64,000 nucleotides of DNA from Pseudomonas chlororaphis (GCA_001023535.1 CP011020.1:5838509-5902508), one strand, 5' to 3'. Shown: positions 37,038-46,569, counted from the first letter of the stretch. Notes: a model not told the origin generated them from the letters alone. Numbers and translations are program-made.

Positions 37038-37071
37038 AAAAAGACCCCGGCGTTTCGGCCGGGGTCTTTTT
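37038..37071 (-). terminator. Terminator of ppiD
   Basis: Stem AAAAAGACCCCGG / CCGGGGTCTTTTT with an 8-base loop, 20 bp after the ppiD stop codon. It can work in both directions. Confidence 0.9.
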
Positions 37072-37090
37072 GTAGGCAACCGTCAAGGCA

Positions 37091-38962
37091 TCAGAAACGC
37101 TTGATGTCCGCCTGGCTTTCCAACTGCTTGCGATAAGCCGCGAAGTCCTGCTGGCCGGCACGCGATGCAAGGTAGCGACGGTACTCGGCTTTCTCTGCAT
37201 CGGTCGGAGCCGCTGCTTCGTTGACGCCGTTCAGGCGTACAACCGCCAGGCTACCGTCGGGCAACGTCACGCTGGTGAACGTCGGCTTGTCCTTCGATTC
37301 CGGCTTGGGCATGCGGAACAGCGCCTGCAATACCGCAGGGTCGATGCCCTCCTGGTTGCGATTCGCCGCTTCGGTGACTTTCCAGGCCTGGCCGTCGACA
37401 GGCTTGTCCAGGGCAGCCTTGCCATCGCGCAGGTTGGCGATCAGCTCATCCGCCTTGGTCTTGGCAGCCGCGCTGGCGTGTTCCTTGGCCAGTTGGGCAC
37501 GAATCGGGCCGGCCACGCTTTCGAGCGGCAACTGCTCAGGCTTGCGGTGCTCCTTGGCACGCAGGACCACGACCGTCTCGGGATCCAGCTCGATGGCGGT
37601 ACTGTTGGCACCCTCCTCCAGCACTTCGGGGCTGAACGCGGCAGTGACGACGGCACGGTTGGCCGCAATCCCTTCCCCGCCTTCACGGCCGAACGGGGCC
37701 GAGGTGTGGACCGTCAGCTTCAGGTCCTGGGCTGGTTGAGCCAGATCGGAGGCTTCGAACGAGGCATCTTCCAGTTGCTTGGTCGCCTCGACGAAACGCT
37801 GCTCGACCTGCTGGGTCTTCAGCTCGCGGGTCAGCTTGTCCTTGAGGCTGGCAAAGGTCGGCACTTCAGGCGCTTCGACCCCCAACAGCTTGATCAGGTG
37901 AAAACCGAAATCGGTGCGCACCGGTGCCGAAACCTGATCCTTGGTCAAGGCATACAGCGCCTTCTCGAACTCGGGATCGTAGACACCCGGACCTGCATAA
38001 CCGAGGTCACCGCCGTTGTTCGCCGAACCCGGGTCCTGGGAAAACTCCTTCGCCAGGGCTTCAAACGACTCGCCCTTGGCCAGGCGTGCCTGGACCTCTT
38101 CGATCTTCGCCTTGGCCTGGGCTTCGCTGACCTTGTCGTTCACTTCGATCAGGATGTGAGCGGCACGACGCTGTTCGGACAGGTTGGCGATTTCCTTCTG
38201 GTACGCCGCCTGCAGGTCTTCATCCTTGACGCTGACCTGGTCGAAGAACGCGGCCTTTTTCAGTTCGAGGTAATCAATGACCACCTGGTCAGGCGCCATG
38301 AATTCCTTGGCGTGCTTGTCGTAGTAAGCCTTGACCTCGTCGTCGGTCAACTTCACGGCTGACGGGTCGGCCTTGATGCTCAAGGTGGCAAAATCACGGG
38401 TCTGCTTTTCCAGGCGGGCGAAGGCCAGTACCTGAGCGTCGGTGACGAAGCCGCTACCTGCCAGGCCTGCGCGCAACTGACCGATCAGCATTTCCTGGGC
38501 CAGCATCTGGCGGAACTGCATCCGGTTGTAACCCAGTTGGCGGATCACCTGGTCGAAACGTTCGGCGCTGAACTTGCCATCGACCTGGAACTCAGGCGTT
38601 TGCAGGATCACTTGATCCAGCGCGGCTTCGGAGAAGGCGAATTTCGCATCGTGTGCGCCTTGCAGCAGCAGCTTGCGATCGATCAGGCCCTTGAGCGCCG
38701 AATCACGCAGCATCTTTTCGTCCAGCAGGGAGGCGTCGAAATCCTTGCCCAGCTGTTGCATGAGCTGGCGGCGCTGCATGTCGACAGCCTGACTCAGCTC
38801 GTTCTGGCTGATGTTCTCGCCGTTGACCTTGGCCGCTTCATTGCGGTTGGAAGAGGCTTGGAAAATGGCATCGAAACCGGTCAACGCCATCAACGCGACG
38901 ATGACCCCGATGATGGTTTTGGCAATCCAGCCTTGTGAATTGTCCCTGATATTCTGCAGCAT
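37091..38962 (-). CDS. ppiD: Periplasmic folding chaperone PpiD
   Basis: A 623-residue membrane-anchored SurA/PpiD-type chaperone. A single helix at residues about 12-30 (WIAKTIIGVIVALMALTGFDAIF) leads to the SurA-like N domain (about 40-190), and a parvulin domain at about 265-360 (QRRAAHILIEVNDKVSEAQAKAK ... DLGYAGPGVYDPEFEKALYALTKDQVSAPVRTDFGFHLIKL). It helps folding of outer-membrane and exported proteins. Downstream of hupB in the conserved lon-hupB-ppiD order. Confidence 0.96.
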   Translation of the reverse strand: MLQNIRDNSQGWIAKTIIGVIVALMALTGFDAIFQASSNRNEAAKVNGENISQNELSQAVDMQRRQLMQQLGKDFDASLLDEKMLRDSALKGLIDRKLLLQGAHDAKFAFSEAALDQVILQTPEFQVDGKFSAERFDQVIRQLGYNRMQFRQMLAQEMLIGQLRAGLAGSGFVTDAQVLAFARLEKQTRDFATLSIKADPSAVKLTDDEVKAYYDKHAKEFMAPDQVVIDYLELKKAAFFDQVSVKDEDLQAAYQKEIANLSEQRRAAHILIEVNDKVSEAQAKAKIEEVQARLAKGESFEALAKEFSQDPGSANNGGDLGYAGPGVYDPEFEKALYALTKDQVSAPVRTDFGFHLIKLLGVEAPEVPTFASLKDKLTRELKTQQVEQRFVEATKQLEDASFEASDLAQPAQDLKLTVHTSAPFGREGGEGIAANRAVVTAAFSPEVLEEGANSTAIELDPETVVVLRAKEHRKPEQLPLESVAGPIRAQLAKEHASAAAKTKADELIANLRDGKAALDKPVDGQAWKVTEAANRNQEGIDPAVLQALFRMPKPESKDKPTFTSVTLPDGSLAVVRLNGVNEAAAPTDAEKAEYRRYLASRAGQQDFAAYRKQLESQADIKRF

Positions 38963-39030
38963 GCGTCCCCCAGAAACGGTTGAACTTCAAATTTAGGCAA
39001 CCGTGGAGCGTGGGTAGAATCCGGATAGAA

Positions 39031-39060
39031 GAAAGGCGCATCCGAGGATGCGCCTTCTCG
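39031..39060 (-). terminator. Terminator just after the tRNA-like gene
   Basis: On the minus strand AAGGCGCATCC and GGATGCGCCTT form a strong stem, followed by TCTTC, starting only a few bases after the 3' CCA of the tRNA-like sequence. It would end transcripts coming from hupB or the tRNA-like gene before ppiD. Confidence 0.8.
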
Positions 39061-39064
39061 TAAC

Positions 39065-39139
39065 TGGCGGAGCGGACCAGACTCGAACCTGCAAGCCCTG
39101 GCGTGCCAGGCCGGTCGTAACCGGCCGTATTACCGCTCC
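39065..39139 (-). ncRNA. tRNA-like RNA (atypical or decayed tRNA)
   Basis: On the minus strand a 7-bp acceptor GGAGCGG / CCGCTCC brackets about 57 bases, followed by G and encoded CCA. Before the 3' acceptor comes a T-arm-like GCAGG-TTCGAGT-CTGGT with one mismatch. In place of D and anticodon arms there are two perfect hairpins, GGCCGGT-TACG-ACCGGCC and CCTGG-CACG-CCAGG, with 4-base loops, so there is no 7-base anticodon loop. A terminator follows directly. Either a tRNA pseudogene or a structured RNA that mimics a tRNA end; not able to decode in the usual way. Confidence 0.65.
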
Positions 39140-39186
39140 GCTGCCAAGCCAGGCATGACCCCGACCCGGATAAACTCAACGAAACC

Positions 39187-39459
39187 TTAGTTAACGGCTT
39201 CTTTCAGCGCTTTACCGGCTTTGAAGCCTGGCTTCTTGGCAGCGGCGATTTCCAGTGTCTTGCCGGTCTGCGGGTTGCGACCGATACGAGCTGGACGGTC
39301 AGTCACGGAGAAAGTACCGAAACCTACCAGAACAACGGAGTCGCCAGCCTTCAGAGCGCCAGTGACGGATTCGATTACAGCGTCCAGCGCACGGCCAGCA
39401 GCAGCTTTCGGGATATCAGCGGATGCAGCGATAGCATCAATCAGTTCCGACTTGTTCAC
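39187..39459 (-). CDS. hupB: HU-beta histone-like DNA-binding protein
   Basis: A 90-residue HU protein with [27 protein letters not shown], the GFGTFSV turn and the DNA-arm signature [27 protein letters not shown]. It bends and compacts DNA as a dimer. Standard neighbour of lon. Confidence 0.98.
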   Translation of the reverse strand: MNKSELIDAIAASADIPKAAAGRALDAVIESVTGALKAGDSVVLVGFGTFSVTDRPARIGRNPQTGKTLEIAAAKKPGFKAGKALKEAVN

Positions 39460-39607
39460 TCTAAGTCCCCTTATATCTATTTGAGATGATTCTAAGTTTT
39501 TTTGGTGAAAGCAAAAACGAGTGCTGAATGGCCTGCAGACACTTAAGAGCCGCTTTATAACAAGGGCTCTAAAAAACTGTCAAGGAAGCCCCCCAGGCAA
39601 ATGCGTA

Positions 39608-42004
39608 TTAATGCGTGCTAATTCTTTCCTTAGAGTCAGACTCGCGCTTTTCGTCCTTCGCGACTATCTCCGGAGCCACATCCGGCAAGGGCTCCGGCGC
39701 GTATTGCAGCGCAATTTGCAGGACCTCGTCAATCCATTTAACCGGTTTGATCTGAAGATCTTGCTTAATGTTGTCAGGAATTTCCTTCAGATCACGGACA
39801 TTCTCTTCCGGAATGATCACAATCTTGATCCCGCCACGGTGTGCCGCCAGCAGTTTTTCTTTCAAGCCACCGATCGCCAGTACCTGGCCACGCAACGTGA
39901 TTTCACCCGTCATGGCCACGTCGGCGCGCACCGGAATCCCGGTCAAGGCCGACACCAGCGCCGTGCACATGCCCACGCCGGCGCTCGGGCCGTCCTTGGG
40001 GGTCGCCCCTTCAGGCATGTGGATATGGGTGTCGCGCTTCTCGTGGAAATCCAGGGGAATGCCCAGGCTGCGGGCACGGCTGCGCACCACCGTCAGCGCC
40101 GCGGTGATCGACTCGACCATCACGTCGCCCAAGGAACCGGTCTTGATCAGCTGACCCTTGCCCGGTACCACGGCTGCCTCGATGGTCAGCAATTCGCCAC
40201 CGACCTGAGTCCAGGCCAGGCCGGTCACCTGGCCGATCTGGTCCTGCTGCTCGGCCAGGCCGTACTTGAATTTGCGCACACCCAGGAAGTGCTCCAGCAG
40301 GTCGGAAGTGACCTTGACCGCGAAGCGTTTTTCCAGCGCATGCTCCTTGACCGCCTTGCGGCAGACCTTGGCAATCTGGCGCTCCAGGCCCCGCACACCG
40401 GCTTCGCGGGTGTAGTAGCGAATGATGTCGCGGATCGCCTCTTCGTCGAACTCCAGCTCGCCTTTCTTCAGGCCGTTGGCCTGGATCTGCTTGGGCGAAA
40501 GGTACTTCACGGCGATGTTGATCTTCTCGTCCTCGGTGTAGCCCGGCAGACGAATCACCTCCATCCGGTCCAGCAAGGCTGGCGGGATATTCATGGAGTT
40601 GGAGGTGCAGAGGAACATCACGTCCGACAGGTCGTAGTCGACCTCCAGGTAGTGATCGTTGAAGTTATGGTTCTGCTCCGGATCGAGCACTTCGAGCAAC
40701 GCAGAGGCCGGATCGCCGCGCATGTCGCTGCCCATCTTGTCGATTTCATCCAAAAGGAACAGCGGGTTGCGTACACCCACCTTCGTCATCTTTTGAATCA
40801 ATCTTCCTGGCATCGAACCGATGTAAGTACGGCGATGACCGCGGATTTCCGCTTCATCGCGCACGCCGCCGAGGGCCATGCGGACGAATTTACGGTTGGT
40901 GGCGTGGGCAATCGATTCCGCCAGGGACGTCTTACCCACCCCGGGAGGACCGACCAGGCACAGCACCGGGCCACGAATCTTTTTCACGCGTTTTTGCACG
41001 GCGAGGTATTCGAGGATACGTTCCTTGACCTCTTCGAGGCCGTAATGGTCGGCGTCGAGGATGTCCTCGGCACGCGCCAGGTCCAGCCGCACCTTGCTCT
41101 GGGCCTTCCACGGCACCTGGACCAGCCAGTCGATGTAGGAACGCACCACGGTGGCTTCGGCAGACATCGGCGACATCTGCTTGAGCTTGTTCAGCTCGGC
41201 CTGGGCCTTGGCCAGGGCATCTTTTGGCAGCCCCGCGGCATCGATGCGCTTTTTCAGCTCTTCGATTTCGTTGTGGCCTTCGTCGCCATCGCCCAGCTCC
41301 TTCTGAATGGCCTTCATCTGCTCATTCAGGTAGTACTCGCGCTGGCTGCGCTCCATTTGCTTCTTGACGCGCCCGCGGATGCGTTTCTCGACCTGCAACA
41401 GGTCGATTTCGCCGTCGAGCAATGCCAGCACGTGTTCGACACGGGCCGACAGGTCGATGATTTCGAGGATTTCCTGCTTCTGCTCGATCTTGAGAGCCAT
41501 GTGGGCCGCCATCGTGTCGACCAGGCGTCCAGGTTCGTCGATGCTGTTCAGCGAAGACAGGACCTCGGCAGGCACCTTCTTGCCCAATTGCACATACTGT
41601 TCGAACTGGGACAGCAGGCTGCGGACAAACACCTCCGATTCACGCTCGGGCGCATCGACCTCTTCGATCAGCGACACTTCGGCACGGCAGTGCCCGTCCA
41701 CTTCGCTGAAGCGCTCGACCGTACCGCGCTGCTCGCCCTCGACCAGGACCTTGACGGTGCCATCAGGCAGCTTGAGCAATTGCAGAACCGTGGCGATCGT
41801 ACCTACGCGATAGAGTGCGTCTTCGCCGGGATCGTCGTCGGCAGGGTTTCTCTGAGCCAGCAGGAGAATCTGCTTGTCGCCCGTCATCGCAGCCTCGAGG
41901 GCTTCGATAGACTTCTCGCGCCCCACGAACAGCGGGATAACCATGTGCGGATACACCACGACATCGCGCAATGGCAGGAGAGGCAATTCGATGGTTGTCT
42001 TCAT
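39608..42004 (-). CDS. lon: ATP-dependent protease Lon
   Basis: A 798-residue LonA protease: N-terminal substrate domain (1-300), AAA+ module with GPPGVGKTS and the ALGGVRDEAEIRGHRRTYIG loop, and a C-terminal protease with the Ser in PKDGPSAGVGM and the Lys in IGGLKEKLLAAHRGGI. It degrades misfolded and regulatory proteins. Its upstream region contains a sigma32-type promoter. The long open frame on the opposite strand (39521-42097) is a codon-bias shadow. Confidence 0.98.
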   Translation of the reverse strand: MKTTIELPLLPLRDVVVYPHMVIPLFVGREKSIEALEAAMTGDKQILLLAQRNPADDDPGEDALYRVGTIATVLQLLKLPDGTVKVLVEGEQRGTVERFSEVDGHCRAEVSLIEEVDAPERESEVFVRSLLSQFEQYVQLGKKVPAEVLSSLNSIDEPGRLVDTMAAHMALKIEQKQEILEIIDLSARVEHVLALLDGEIDLLQVEKRIRGRVKKQMERSQREYYLNEQMKAIQKELGDGDEGHNEIEELKKRIDAAGLPKDALAKAQAELNKLKQMSPMSAEATVVRSYIDWLVQVPWKAQSKVRLDLARAEDILDADHYGLEEVKERILEYLAVQKRVKKIRGPVLCLVGPPGVGKTSLAESIAHATNRKFVRMALGGVRDEAEIRGHRRTYIGSMPGRLIQKMTKVGVRNPLFLLDEIDKMGSDMRGDPASALLEVLDPEQNHNFNDHYLEVDYDLSDVMFLCTSNSMNIPPALLDRMEVIRLPGYTEDEKINIAVKYLSPKQIQANGLKKGELEFDEEAIRDIIRYYTREAGVRGLERQIAKVCRKAVKEHALEKRFAVKVTSDLLEHFLGVRKFKYGLAEQQDQIGQVTGLAWTQVGGELLTIEAAVVPGKGQLIKTGSLGDVMVESITAALTVVRSRARSLGIPLDFHEKRDTHIHMPEGATPKDGPSAGVGMCTALVSALTGIPVRADVAMTGEITLRGQVLAIGGLKEKLLAAHRGGIKIVIIPEENVRDLKEIPDNIKQDLQIKPVKWIDEVLQIALQYAPEPLPDVAPEIVAKDEKRESDSKERISTH

Positions 42005-42062
42005 GATTTCGCCTCTACGGCGGCCCTAGGGCCGGAAACAGATGGAAGTAAGCTTGAAACCA

Positions 42063-42091
42063 AGATGGGGGCAGCCTTGAAAAAAAACAAG
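42063..42091 (-). promoter_or_regulatory. Sigma32-type heat-shock promoter of lon
   Basis: On the minus strand CTTGTTT (42091-42085), 15 bases, CCCATCT (42069-42063). The consensus is CTTGAAA-N11-16-CCCATNT, so the -10 is perfect and the -35 keeps CTTG. The predicted start is near 42056, giving a leader of about 50 nt to lon. Confidence 0.65.
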
Positions 42092-42142
42092 CGCTAAGGC
42101 TGATGCCTGACGGTTAAAAGAAATAAAAGTCATGCACAACCC

Positions 42143-42176
42143 TATGTGGCGAGGGGATAAATCCCCTCGCCACATA
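42143..42176. repeat. REP hairpin, GTGGCGAG class
   Basis: A 15-bp stem TATGTGGCGAGGGGA / TCCCCTCGCCACATA with a TAAA loop, between lon and clpX. Confidence 0.8.
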
Positions 42177-42181
42177 AAAGC

Positions 42182-42202
42182 AAAGGGGCCCGAAGGCCCC
42201 TT
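42182..42202 (-). terminator. Terminator of clpX
   Basis: AAAGGGGCC-CGAA-GGCCCCTT hairpin 23 bp after the clpX stop codon on the minus strand. Confidence 0.75.
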
Positions 42203-42224
42203 CTTTGTTCCGGCAGCGGGACGC

Positions 42225-43508
42225 TTAGGCGTCCGGCGCGGCCTTGGCAGCCGGCTCACTGTTTTCGTAGATATACAGTGGCTTGGACTTGCCTTCTATG
42301 ACGCTTTCATCGATCACGACTTTACTCACCTCAGACTGCGAGGGGATTTCATACATCGTGTCGAGCAAGACACCCTCGAGGATCGAACGCAACCCACGGG
42401 CACCGGTCTTGCGTTCCAGGGCACGTCGGGCGACCGATTTCAGCGCGTCGGAACGGAACTCCAGGTCTACACCTTCCATTTCGAACAGCTTGGCGTATTG
42501 CTTGGTCAGGGCATTCTTCGGCTCGGTCAGAATCTGCATCAACGCCGCTTCATCCAACTCGTCCAGTGTCGCCAGGACCGGCAGACGACCGACGAATTCC
42601 GGGATCAGGCCGAATTTGACCAAATCGTCAGGCTCGACTTCACGCAGGGATTCACCGACTTTCTTGCCCTCTTCCTTGCTGCGCACTTCGGCGTTGAAAC
42701 CGATGCCGCCGCGGGTGGAGCGGTTCTGGATGACCTTTTCCAGCCCAGAGAACGCGCCGCCGCAGATGAACAGGATGTTACGGGTGTCGACCTGCAGGAA
42801 TTCCTGCTGCGGATGCTTGCGACCACCTTGGGGCGGTACGGAAGCGACCGTGCCTTCGATCAACTTGAGCAAGGCCTGTTGCACGCCCTCGCCGGAAACA
42901 TCCCGGGTGATGGACGGGTTGTCGGACTTGCGGGAAATCTTGTCGATTTCATCGATGTAGACGATGCCCATCTGGGCCTTTTCCACATCGTAGTCACACT
43001 TTTGCAGCAACTTCTGAATGATGTTCTCGACATCCTCGCCAACATAACCCGCTTCGGTCAGCGTGGTTGCGTCAGCAATGGTGAACGGAACGTTCAGCAA
43101 GCGGGCCAGGGTTTCGGCAAGCAGGGTCTTACCCGAGCCTGTCGGGCCGATCAGCAGGATGTTGCTCTTGCCGAGTTCGACCTCGTCATTCTTCTTGTCA
43201 CGCTGGTTCAGGCGCTTGTAGTGGTTGTACACCGCTACGGCCAGTACCTTTTTGGCACGCTCCTGACCAATCACATACTGATCAAGGATGCCGCTGATTT
43301 CTTTAGGCGAAGGCAATTTATGCGCGCTGCTTTCGGCCTGGGCTTCCTGCACCTCCTCGCGGATGATGTCATTGCACAGGTCGACGCACTCGTCGCAAAT
43401 GAAGACCGAGGGGCCGGCAATCAATTTGCGTACTTCATGCTGGCTTTTGCCACAGAAGGAGCAATAAAGCAGTTTGCCGTTGTCCTCGCCGTTGCGGGTG
43501 TCAGTCAT
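42225..43508 (-). CDS. clpX: ATP-dependent Clp protease ATP-binding subunit ClpX
   Basis: A 427-residue AAA+ unfoldase: N-terminal zinc-binding domain ([20 protein letters not shown] ... ICDECVDLC, four cysteines), Walker [18 protein letters not shown], Walker [10 protein letters not shown], and the IGF loop region for docking to ClpP. It unfolds tagged substrates and feeds ClpP. ATG at 43508 ([12 protein letters not shown]) is the normal start. Confidence 0.98.
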   Translation of the reverse strand: MTDTRNGEDNGKLLYCSFCGKSQHEVRKLIAGPSVFICDECVDLCNDIIREEVQEAQAESSAHKLPSPKEISGILDQYVIGQERAKKVLAVAVYNHYKRLNQRDKKNDEVELGKSNILLIGPTGSGKTLLAETLARLLNVPFTIADATTLTEAGYVGEDVENIIQKLLQKCDYDVEKAQMGIVYIDEIDKISRKSDNPSITRDVSGEGVQQALLKLIEGTVASVPPQGGRKHPQQEFLQVDTRNILFICGGAFSGLEKVIQNRSTRGGIGFNAEVRSKEEGKKVGESLREVEPDDLVKFGLIPEFVGRLPVLATLDELDEAALMQILTEPKNALTKQYAKLFEMEGVDLEFRSDALKSVARRALERKTGARGLRSILEGVLLDTMYEIPSQSEVSKVVIDESVIEGKSKPLYIYENSEPAAKAAPDA

Positions 43509-43556
43509 TCGATCGATCCAAATCCGATAGGCTTGCAACACAAGATGAAGGCAATT

Positions 43557-43576
43557 GCGGGCTTTTTCAAGCCCGC
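43557..43576 (-). terminator. Hairpin between clpP and clpX
   Basis: GCGGGCTT / AAGCCCGC stem with a TTTC loop, 40 bp after clpP on the minus strand. It may attenuate read-through into clpX; no long T-run. Confidence 0.6.
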
Positions 43577-43615
43577 AGGCGGCCGGTCATCCCAACCACC
43601 TGCATTTTGAGCGGC

Positions 43616-44257
43616 TTAGGCAGGCATTTGACGCTTGTTGATCACCGAGTCGATCAGGCCGTACTCGGCGGCACGCTCGGCGCTCATGAAGTTGTCACGC
43701 TCGGTGTCACGCTCAATGGTTTCGAGGCTTTGGCCGGTGTGATGGGCCAGCAGCGAATTCAGGCGCGAACGGATGTGGAGGATTTCCTTGGCATGGATGT
43801 CGATGTCCGACGCCTGGCCCTGGAAACCGCCCAATGGCTGGTGAATCATCATGCGCGAGTTCGGCAGGCAGTGACGCTTGCCCGCTGCGCCACCGGCGAG
43901 CAGGAACGCGCCCATGCTGCAGGCCTGGCCGATGCAGATGGTGGAAACGTCCGGCTTGATGAACTGCATGGTGTCGTAGATCGACATACCCGCCGTCACC
44001 GACCCGCCAGGCGAGTTGATGTAGAGATGGATATCCTTGTCCGGGTTTTCCGCTTCAAGGAACAGCAGTTGCGCCGCGACCAGGTTGGCCATGTAGTCTT
44101 CAACGGGGCCGATCAGGAAAATGACGCGTTCCTTGAGCAGGCGCGAGTAGATGTCATAGGCACGTTCGCCACGGGCGGACTGCTCGATAACCATCGGGAC
44201 CAGGCCGCCTGCGGCTTGGATGTCAGAGCTCTGCTGATAAAAAGAATTGCGGGACAT
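43616..44257 (-). CDS. clpP: ATP-dependent Clp protease proteolytic subunit ClpP
   Basis: A 213-residue serine peptidase with the catalytic Ser in [13 protein letters not shown], His in MMIHQPLGG, and the Asp of the triad further on. It forms the tetradecameric chamber used by ClpX and ClpA. Conserved tig-clpP-clpX order. Confidence 0.98.
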   Translation of the reverse strand: MSRNSFYQQSSDIQAAGGLVPMVIEQSARGERAYDIYSRLLKERVIFLIGPVEDYMANLVAAQLLFLEAENPDKDIHLYINSPGGSVTAGMSIYDTMQFIKPDVSTICIGQACSMGAFLLAGGAAGKRHCLPNSRMMIHQPLGGFQGQASDIDIHAKEILHIRSRLNSLLAHHTGQSLETIERDTERDNFMSAERAAEYGLIDSVINKRQMPA

Positions 44258-44296
44258 GTCTCGCAGTCACTCCCAAATAGTTATGTCTTGAATACG

Positions 44297-44324
44297 CATA
44301 AGCCAGCACGAAGGCTGGCTTATG
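44297..44324 (-). terminator. Terminator between tig and clpP
   Basis: CATAAGCCAGC / GCTGGCTTATG stem, 11 bp, loop of six bases, located between the tig stop and the clpP start. Confidence 0.7.
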
Positions 44325-44349
44325 GTGTGTATTTCCTACCGCAAAACAA

Positions 44350-45660
44350 TCAATCGGCTTGTGGAGCTTCCACCGGCTTGACCGCTTCTTCGTAAGAGAC
44401 CGCTTTATCGGTCACGCTAGCTTTCTGCAGAACAGTATCCACAACTTGTTCTTCCAGCACAACCGAACGGACTTCGTTCAGTTGCTGCTCGTTCTTGTAG
44501 TACCAGGACACGACTTGCTCAGGCTCCTGATAAGCCGAGGCCATTTCCTGGATCAGCTCGCGAACGCGGGTTTCGTCAGGCTTGAGTTCGAACTGCTTGA
44601 CCACTTCGGCAACGATCAGGCCCAGCACGACGCGGCGCTTGGCCTGCTCTTCGAACAGCTCGGCCGGCAGTTGGTCCGGCTTGATGTTGCCGCCGAACTG
44701 CTGGACGGCCTGCACGCGCAGACGGTTCACTTCGTTGTCCAGCAGAGCCTTTGGCACTTCGATCGGGTTGGAGGCCAGCAGACCGTCCATGACCTGGTTC
44801 TTGACCTTGGACTTGATGGCCTGGCGCAGCTCACGCTCCATGTTCTTGCGAACTTCGGCGCGGAAACCGTCAAGGCCGGTTTCCTTGATACCGAACTGGG
44901 CGAAGAACTCTTCATTCAGCTCAGGCAGCTTCGGCTCGGAAACGCTGTTGACGGTCACGGTGAACTCGGCGGCCTTGCCGGCCAGGTCCAGGTTCTGGTA
45001 GTCCTCTGGGAAGGTCACGTTCAGCACGCGCTCTTCACCCGCCTTCGCACCGACCAGGCCATCTTCGAAGCCTGGGATCATGCGACCGGAGCCCAGCACC
45101 AGCTGGGTGGCCTTGGCGGAGCCGCCGGCGAAGACTTCACCGTCGACCTTGCCAACGAAATCGATGTTCAGCTGGTCTTCGTTCTGGGCAGCACGATCGG
45201 CCACTTCGAAACGGGTGTTCTGCTTGCGCAGGATGTCCAGCATCTTGTCCAGGTCGGCATCCGACACATCGGCGCTCAGACGCTCGACGGCAATGGAGTC
45301 GAAACCGGCAACGGTGAACTCCGGGAACACTTCGAACGTTGCAACGAACTCCAGGTCCTTGCCCTTTTCCAGCACTTTAGGCTCGACGGACGGCGCGCCG
45401 GCCGGATTCAGCTTCTGCTCGACCACCGCTTCGTAGAAAGAAGACTGGATCACGTCGCCCACCGCTTCCTGGCGTGCATCAGCTTCGTAACGCTGACGGA
45501 TCACGCTCATCGGCACTTTGCCTGGGCGGAAACCTGGGATTTTGGCCTTTTGGGCAGTCTGCTGCAGACGCTTGTTGACCTGAGTCTCGATGCGCTCAGC
45601 CGGCACGGTGATGCTCATGCGGCGCTCAAGAGCAGAAGTATTTTCAACAGAAACTTGCAT
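44350..45660 (-). CDS. tig: Trigger factor chaperone
   Basis: A 436-residue ribosome-associated chaperone and prolyl isomerase. Ribosome-binding signature [16 protein letters not shown] at residues about 42-58, FKBP-type domain at about 150-245 ([45 protein letters not shown]), and a helical C-terminal domain. Start [17 protein letters not shown] at 45660. Confidence 0.98.
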   Translation of the reverse strand: MQVSVENTSALERRMSITVPAERIETQVNKRLQQTAQKAKIPGFRPGKVPMSVIRQRYEADARQEAVGDVIQSSFYEAVVEQKLNPAGAPSVEPKVLEKGKDLEFVATFEVFPEFTVAGFDSIAVERLSADVSDADLDKMLDILRKQNTRFEVADRAAQNEDQLNIDFVGKVDGEVFAGGSAKATQLVLGSGRMIPGFEDGLVGAKAGEERVLNVTFPEDYQNLDLAGKAAEFTVTVNSVSEPKLPELNEEFFAQFGIKETGLDGFRAEVRKNMERELRQAIKSKVKNQVMDGLLASNPIEVPKALLDNEVNRLRVQAVQQFGGNIKPDQLPAELFEEQAKRRVVLGLIVAEVVKQFELKPDETRVRELIQEMASAYQEPEQVVSWYYKNEQQLNEVRSVVLEEQVVDTVLQKASVTDKAVSYEEAVKPVEAPQAD

Positions 45661-46022
45661 GGATATTCCTCGTTGCACAGACGTTGGCCGGGCGTTTCCG
45701 ACCCCAGAATCAAGGGCATGCATTCTAGTAGGTCAAACTCAAGAAGTCACCCTACTGAAAACGGGTAGGAAACAGGCGCCGAATTTAGGAGCGGGGCAAA
45801 CGGTGATGCCTCGCACGAATTACAAATACAGCTGATCAGCCAAAGGCTCTGCACCAACGCTTCCTTTATATAGAAGCGCAGGCTCGACACACGCGACACC
45901 CGGCCCCACGAGGAGACCAACGGGCATCCTGCGCATCATCACGAAACACAATCGTGACCAACCTCCCCCTGCACACCACCCGAAAACGGCGCCAGCGGAC
46001 AGGCACAGAAGCCCCGAAAACA
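45661..46022. other. About 360 bp without recognised gene
   Basis: Between tig and the tRNA-Leu terminator. It must contain the tig promoter. I see no conserved RNA or convincing small gene; a 67-codon minus-strand frame at 45820-46023 has no ribosome-binding site. Confidence 0.6.
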
Positions 46023-46059
46023 AAAACGGCGCAGCCCTTTTCAGGTACTGCGCCGTTTT
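46023..46059 (-). terminator. Terminator of the tRNA cluster
   Basis: AAAACGGCGCAG / CTGCGCCGTTTT, a 12-bp stem with a 13-base loop, 24 bp after tRNA-Leu on the minus strand. Confidence 0.85.
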
Positions 46060-46082
46060 CTGCTATTAAATAGCGACTTGTA

Positions 46083-46167
46083 TGGTGCGGACGGAGAGAC
46101 TCGAACTCTCACACCTTGCGGCGCTGGAACCTAAATCCAGTGTGTCTACCAATTCCACCACATCCGC
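46083..46167 (-). tRNA. tRNA-Leu (anticodon TAG)
   Basis: An 85-nt class II tRNA with encoded CCA. Acceptor GCGGATG / CGGACGC-like pairing, D-arm TGGTGGAATTGGTAGACAC, anticodon stem CTGGA-TTTAGGT-TCCAG (TAG), long variable arm GCCGCAAGGTG, and T-loop GTTCGAGTC. Confidence 0.96.
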
Positions 46168-46185
46168 GTATCAAGCTTTTAAAGC

Positions 46186-46217
46186 AAAGGCGCCAGATGA
46201 TTGCATCTGGCGCCTTT
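46186..46217 (-). terminator. Hairpin between tRNA-His and tRNA-Leu
   Basis: AAAGGCGCCAGATG / CATCTGGCGCCTTT, a perfect 14-bp stem with an ATTG-type loop lying in the 58-bp spacer. Terminator-like, or a processing signal within the tRNA precursor. Confidence 0.7.
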
Positions 46218-46225
46218 CTAGAATA

Positions 46226-46302
46226 TGGGGTGGACGATGGGGATCGAACCCACGACAACGGGAGTCACAATCCCGTGCTCTACCAACTGAGCTACGCCCA
46301 CC
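46226..46302 (-). tRNA. tRNA-His (anticodon GTG)
   Basis: A 77-nt tRNA with encoded CCA and the extra 5' G(-1) typical of tRNA-His. Anticodon arm CGGGA-TTGTGAC-TCCCG gives GTG, T-loop GGTTCGATCC. Confidence 0.96.
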
Positions 46303-46342
46303 ATATTGCCTTGTTGCGTTACTTGTGCCAAAGCTGCCTAAA

Positions 46343-46419
46343 TGGCGCACCCGGCAGGACTCGAACCTGCGACCATCCGCTTAGAAGGCGGATGCTCTAT
46401 CCAGCTGAGCTACGGGCGC
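46343..46419 (-). tRNA. tRNA-Arg (anticodon TCT)
   Basis: A 77-nt tRNA with encoded CCA. Acceptor GCGCCCG / CGGGTGC, anticodon arm TCCGC-CTTCTAA-GCGGA gives TCT, T-loop GGTTCGAGTCC. First of three minus-strand tRNAs. Confidence 0.96.
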
Positions 46420-46542
46420 CTTTTTAATCTGTATTCTTGGACGATTACAAACTAAGTGCTTTCAGCTTTACCGAGTTGAAACAACCAACTCTGCGCCGCC
46501 TTCTTAACCAGTGCTAGGCTGTGCCCGACAAGTGCGACGAAT

Positions 46543-46569
46543 GTTATAGACGGCCTGATAGGTCGTCAA
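46543..46569 (-). promoter_or_regulatory. Probable promoter of the tRNA cluster
   Basis: Minus strand TTGACG (46569-46564), 15 bases, TATAAC (46548-46543). The spacing is short, as is tolerated in some stable-RNA promoters. It lies about 120 bp upstream of tRNA-Arg. Confidence 0.45.

Noticed and set aside
39521..42097. 858-codon open frame on the plus strand opposite lon
   Set aside because: Lon on the minus strand is unmistakable; the antisense frame is open because of GC-rich codon bias, and its product is low-complexity His/Leu/Arg-rich without domains.
45820..46023. 67-codon hydrophobic minus-strand frame upstream of tig
   Set aside because: No ribosome-binding site and runs into the tRNA terminator; no support beyond being open.
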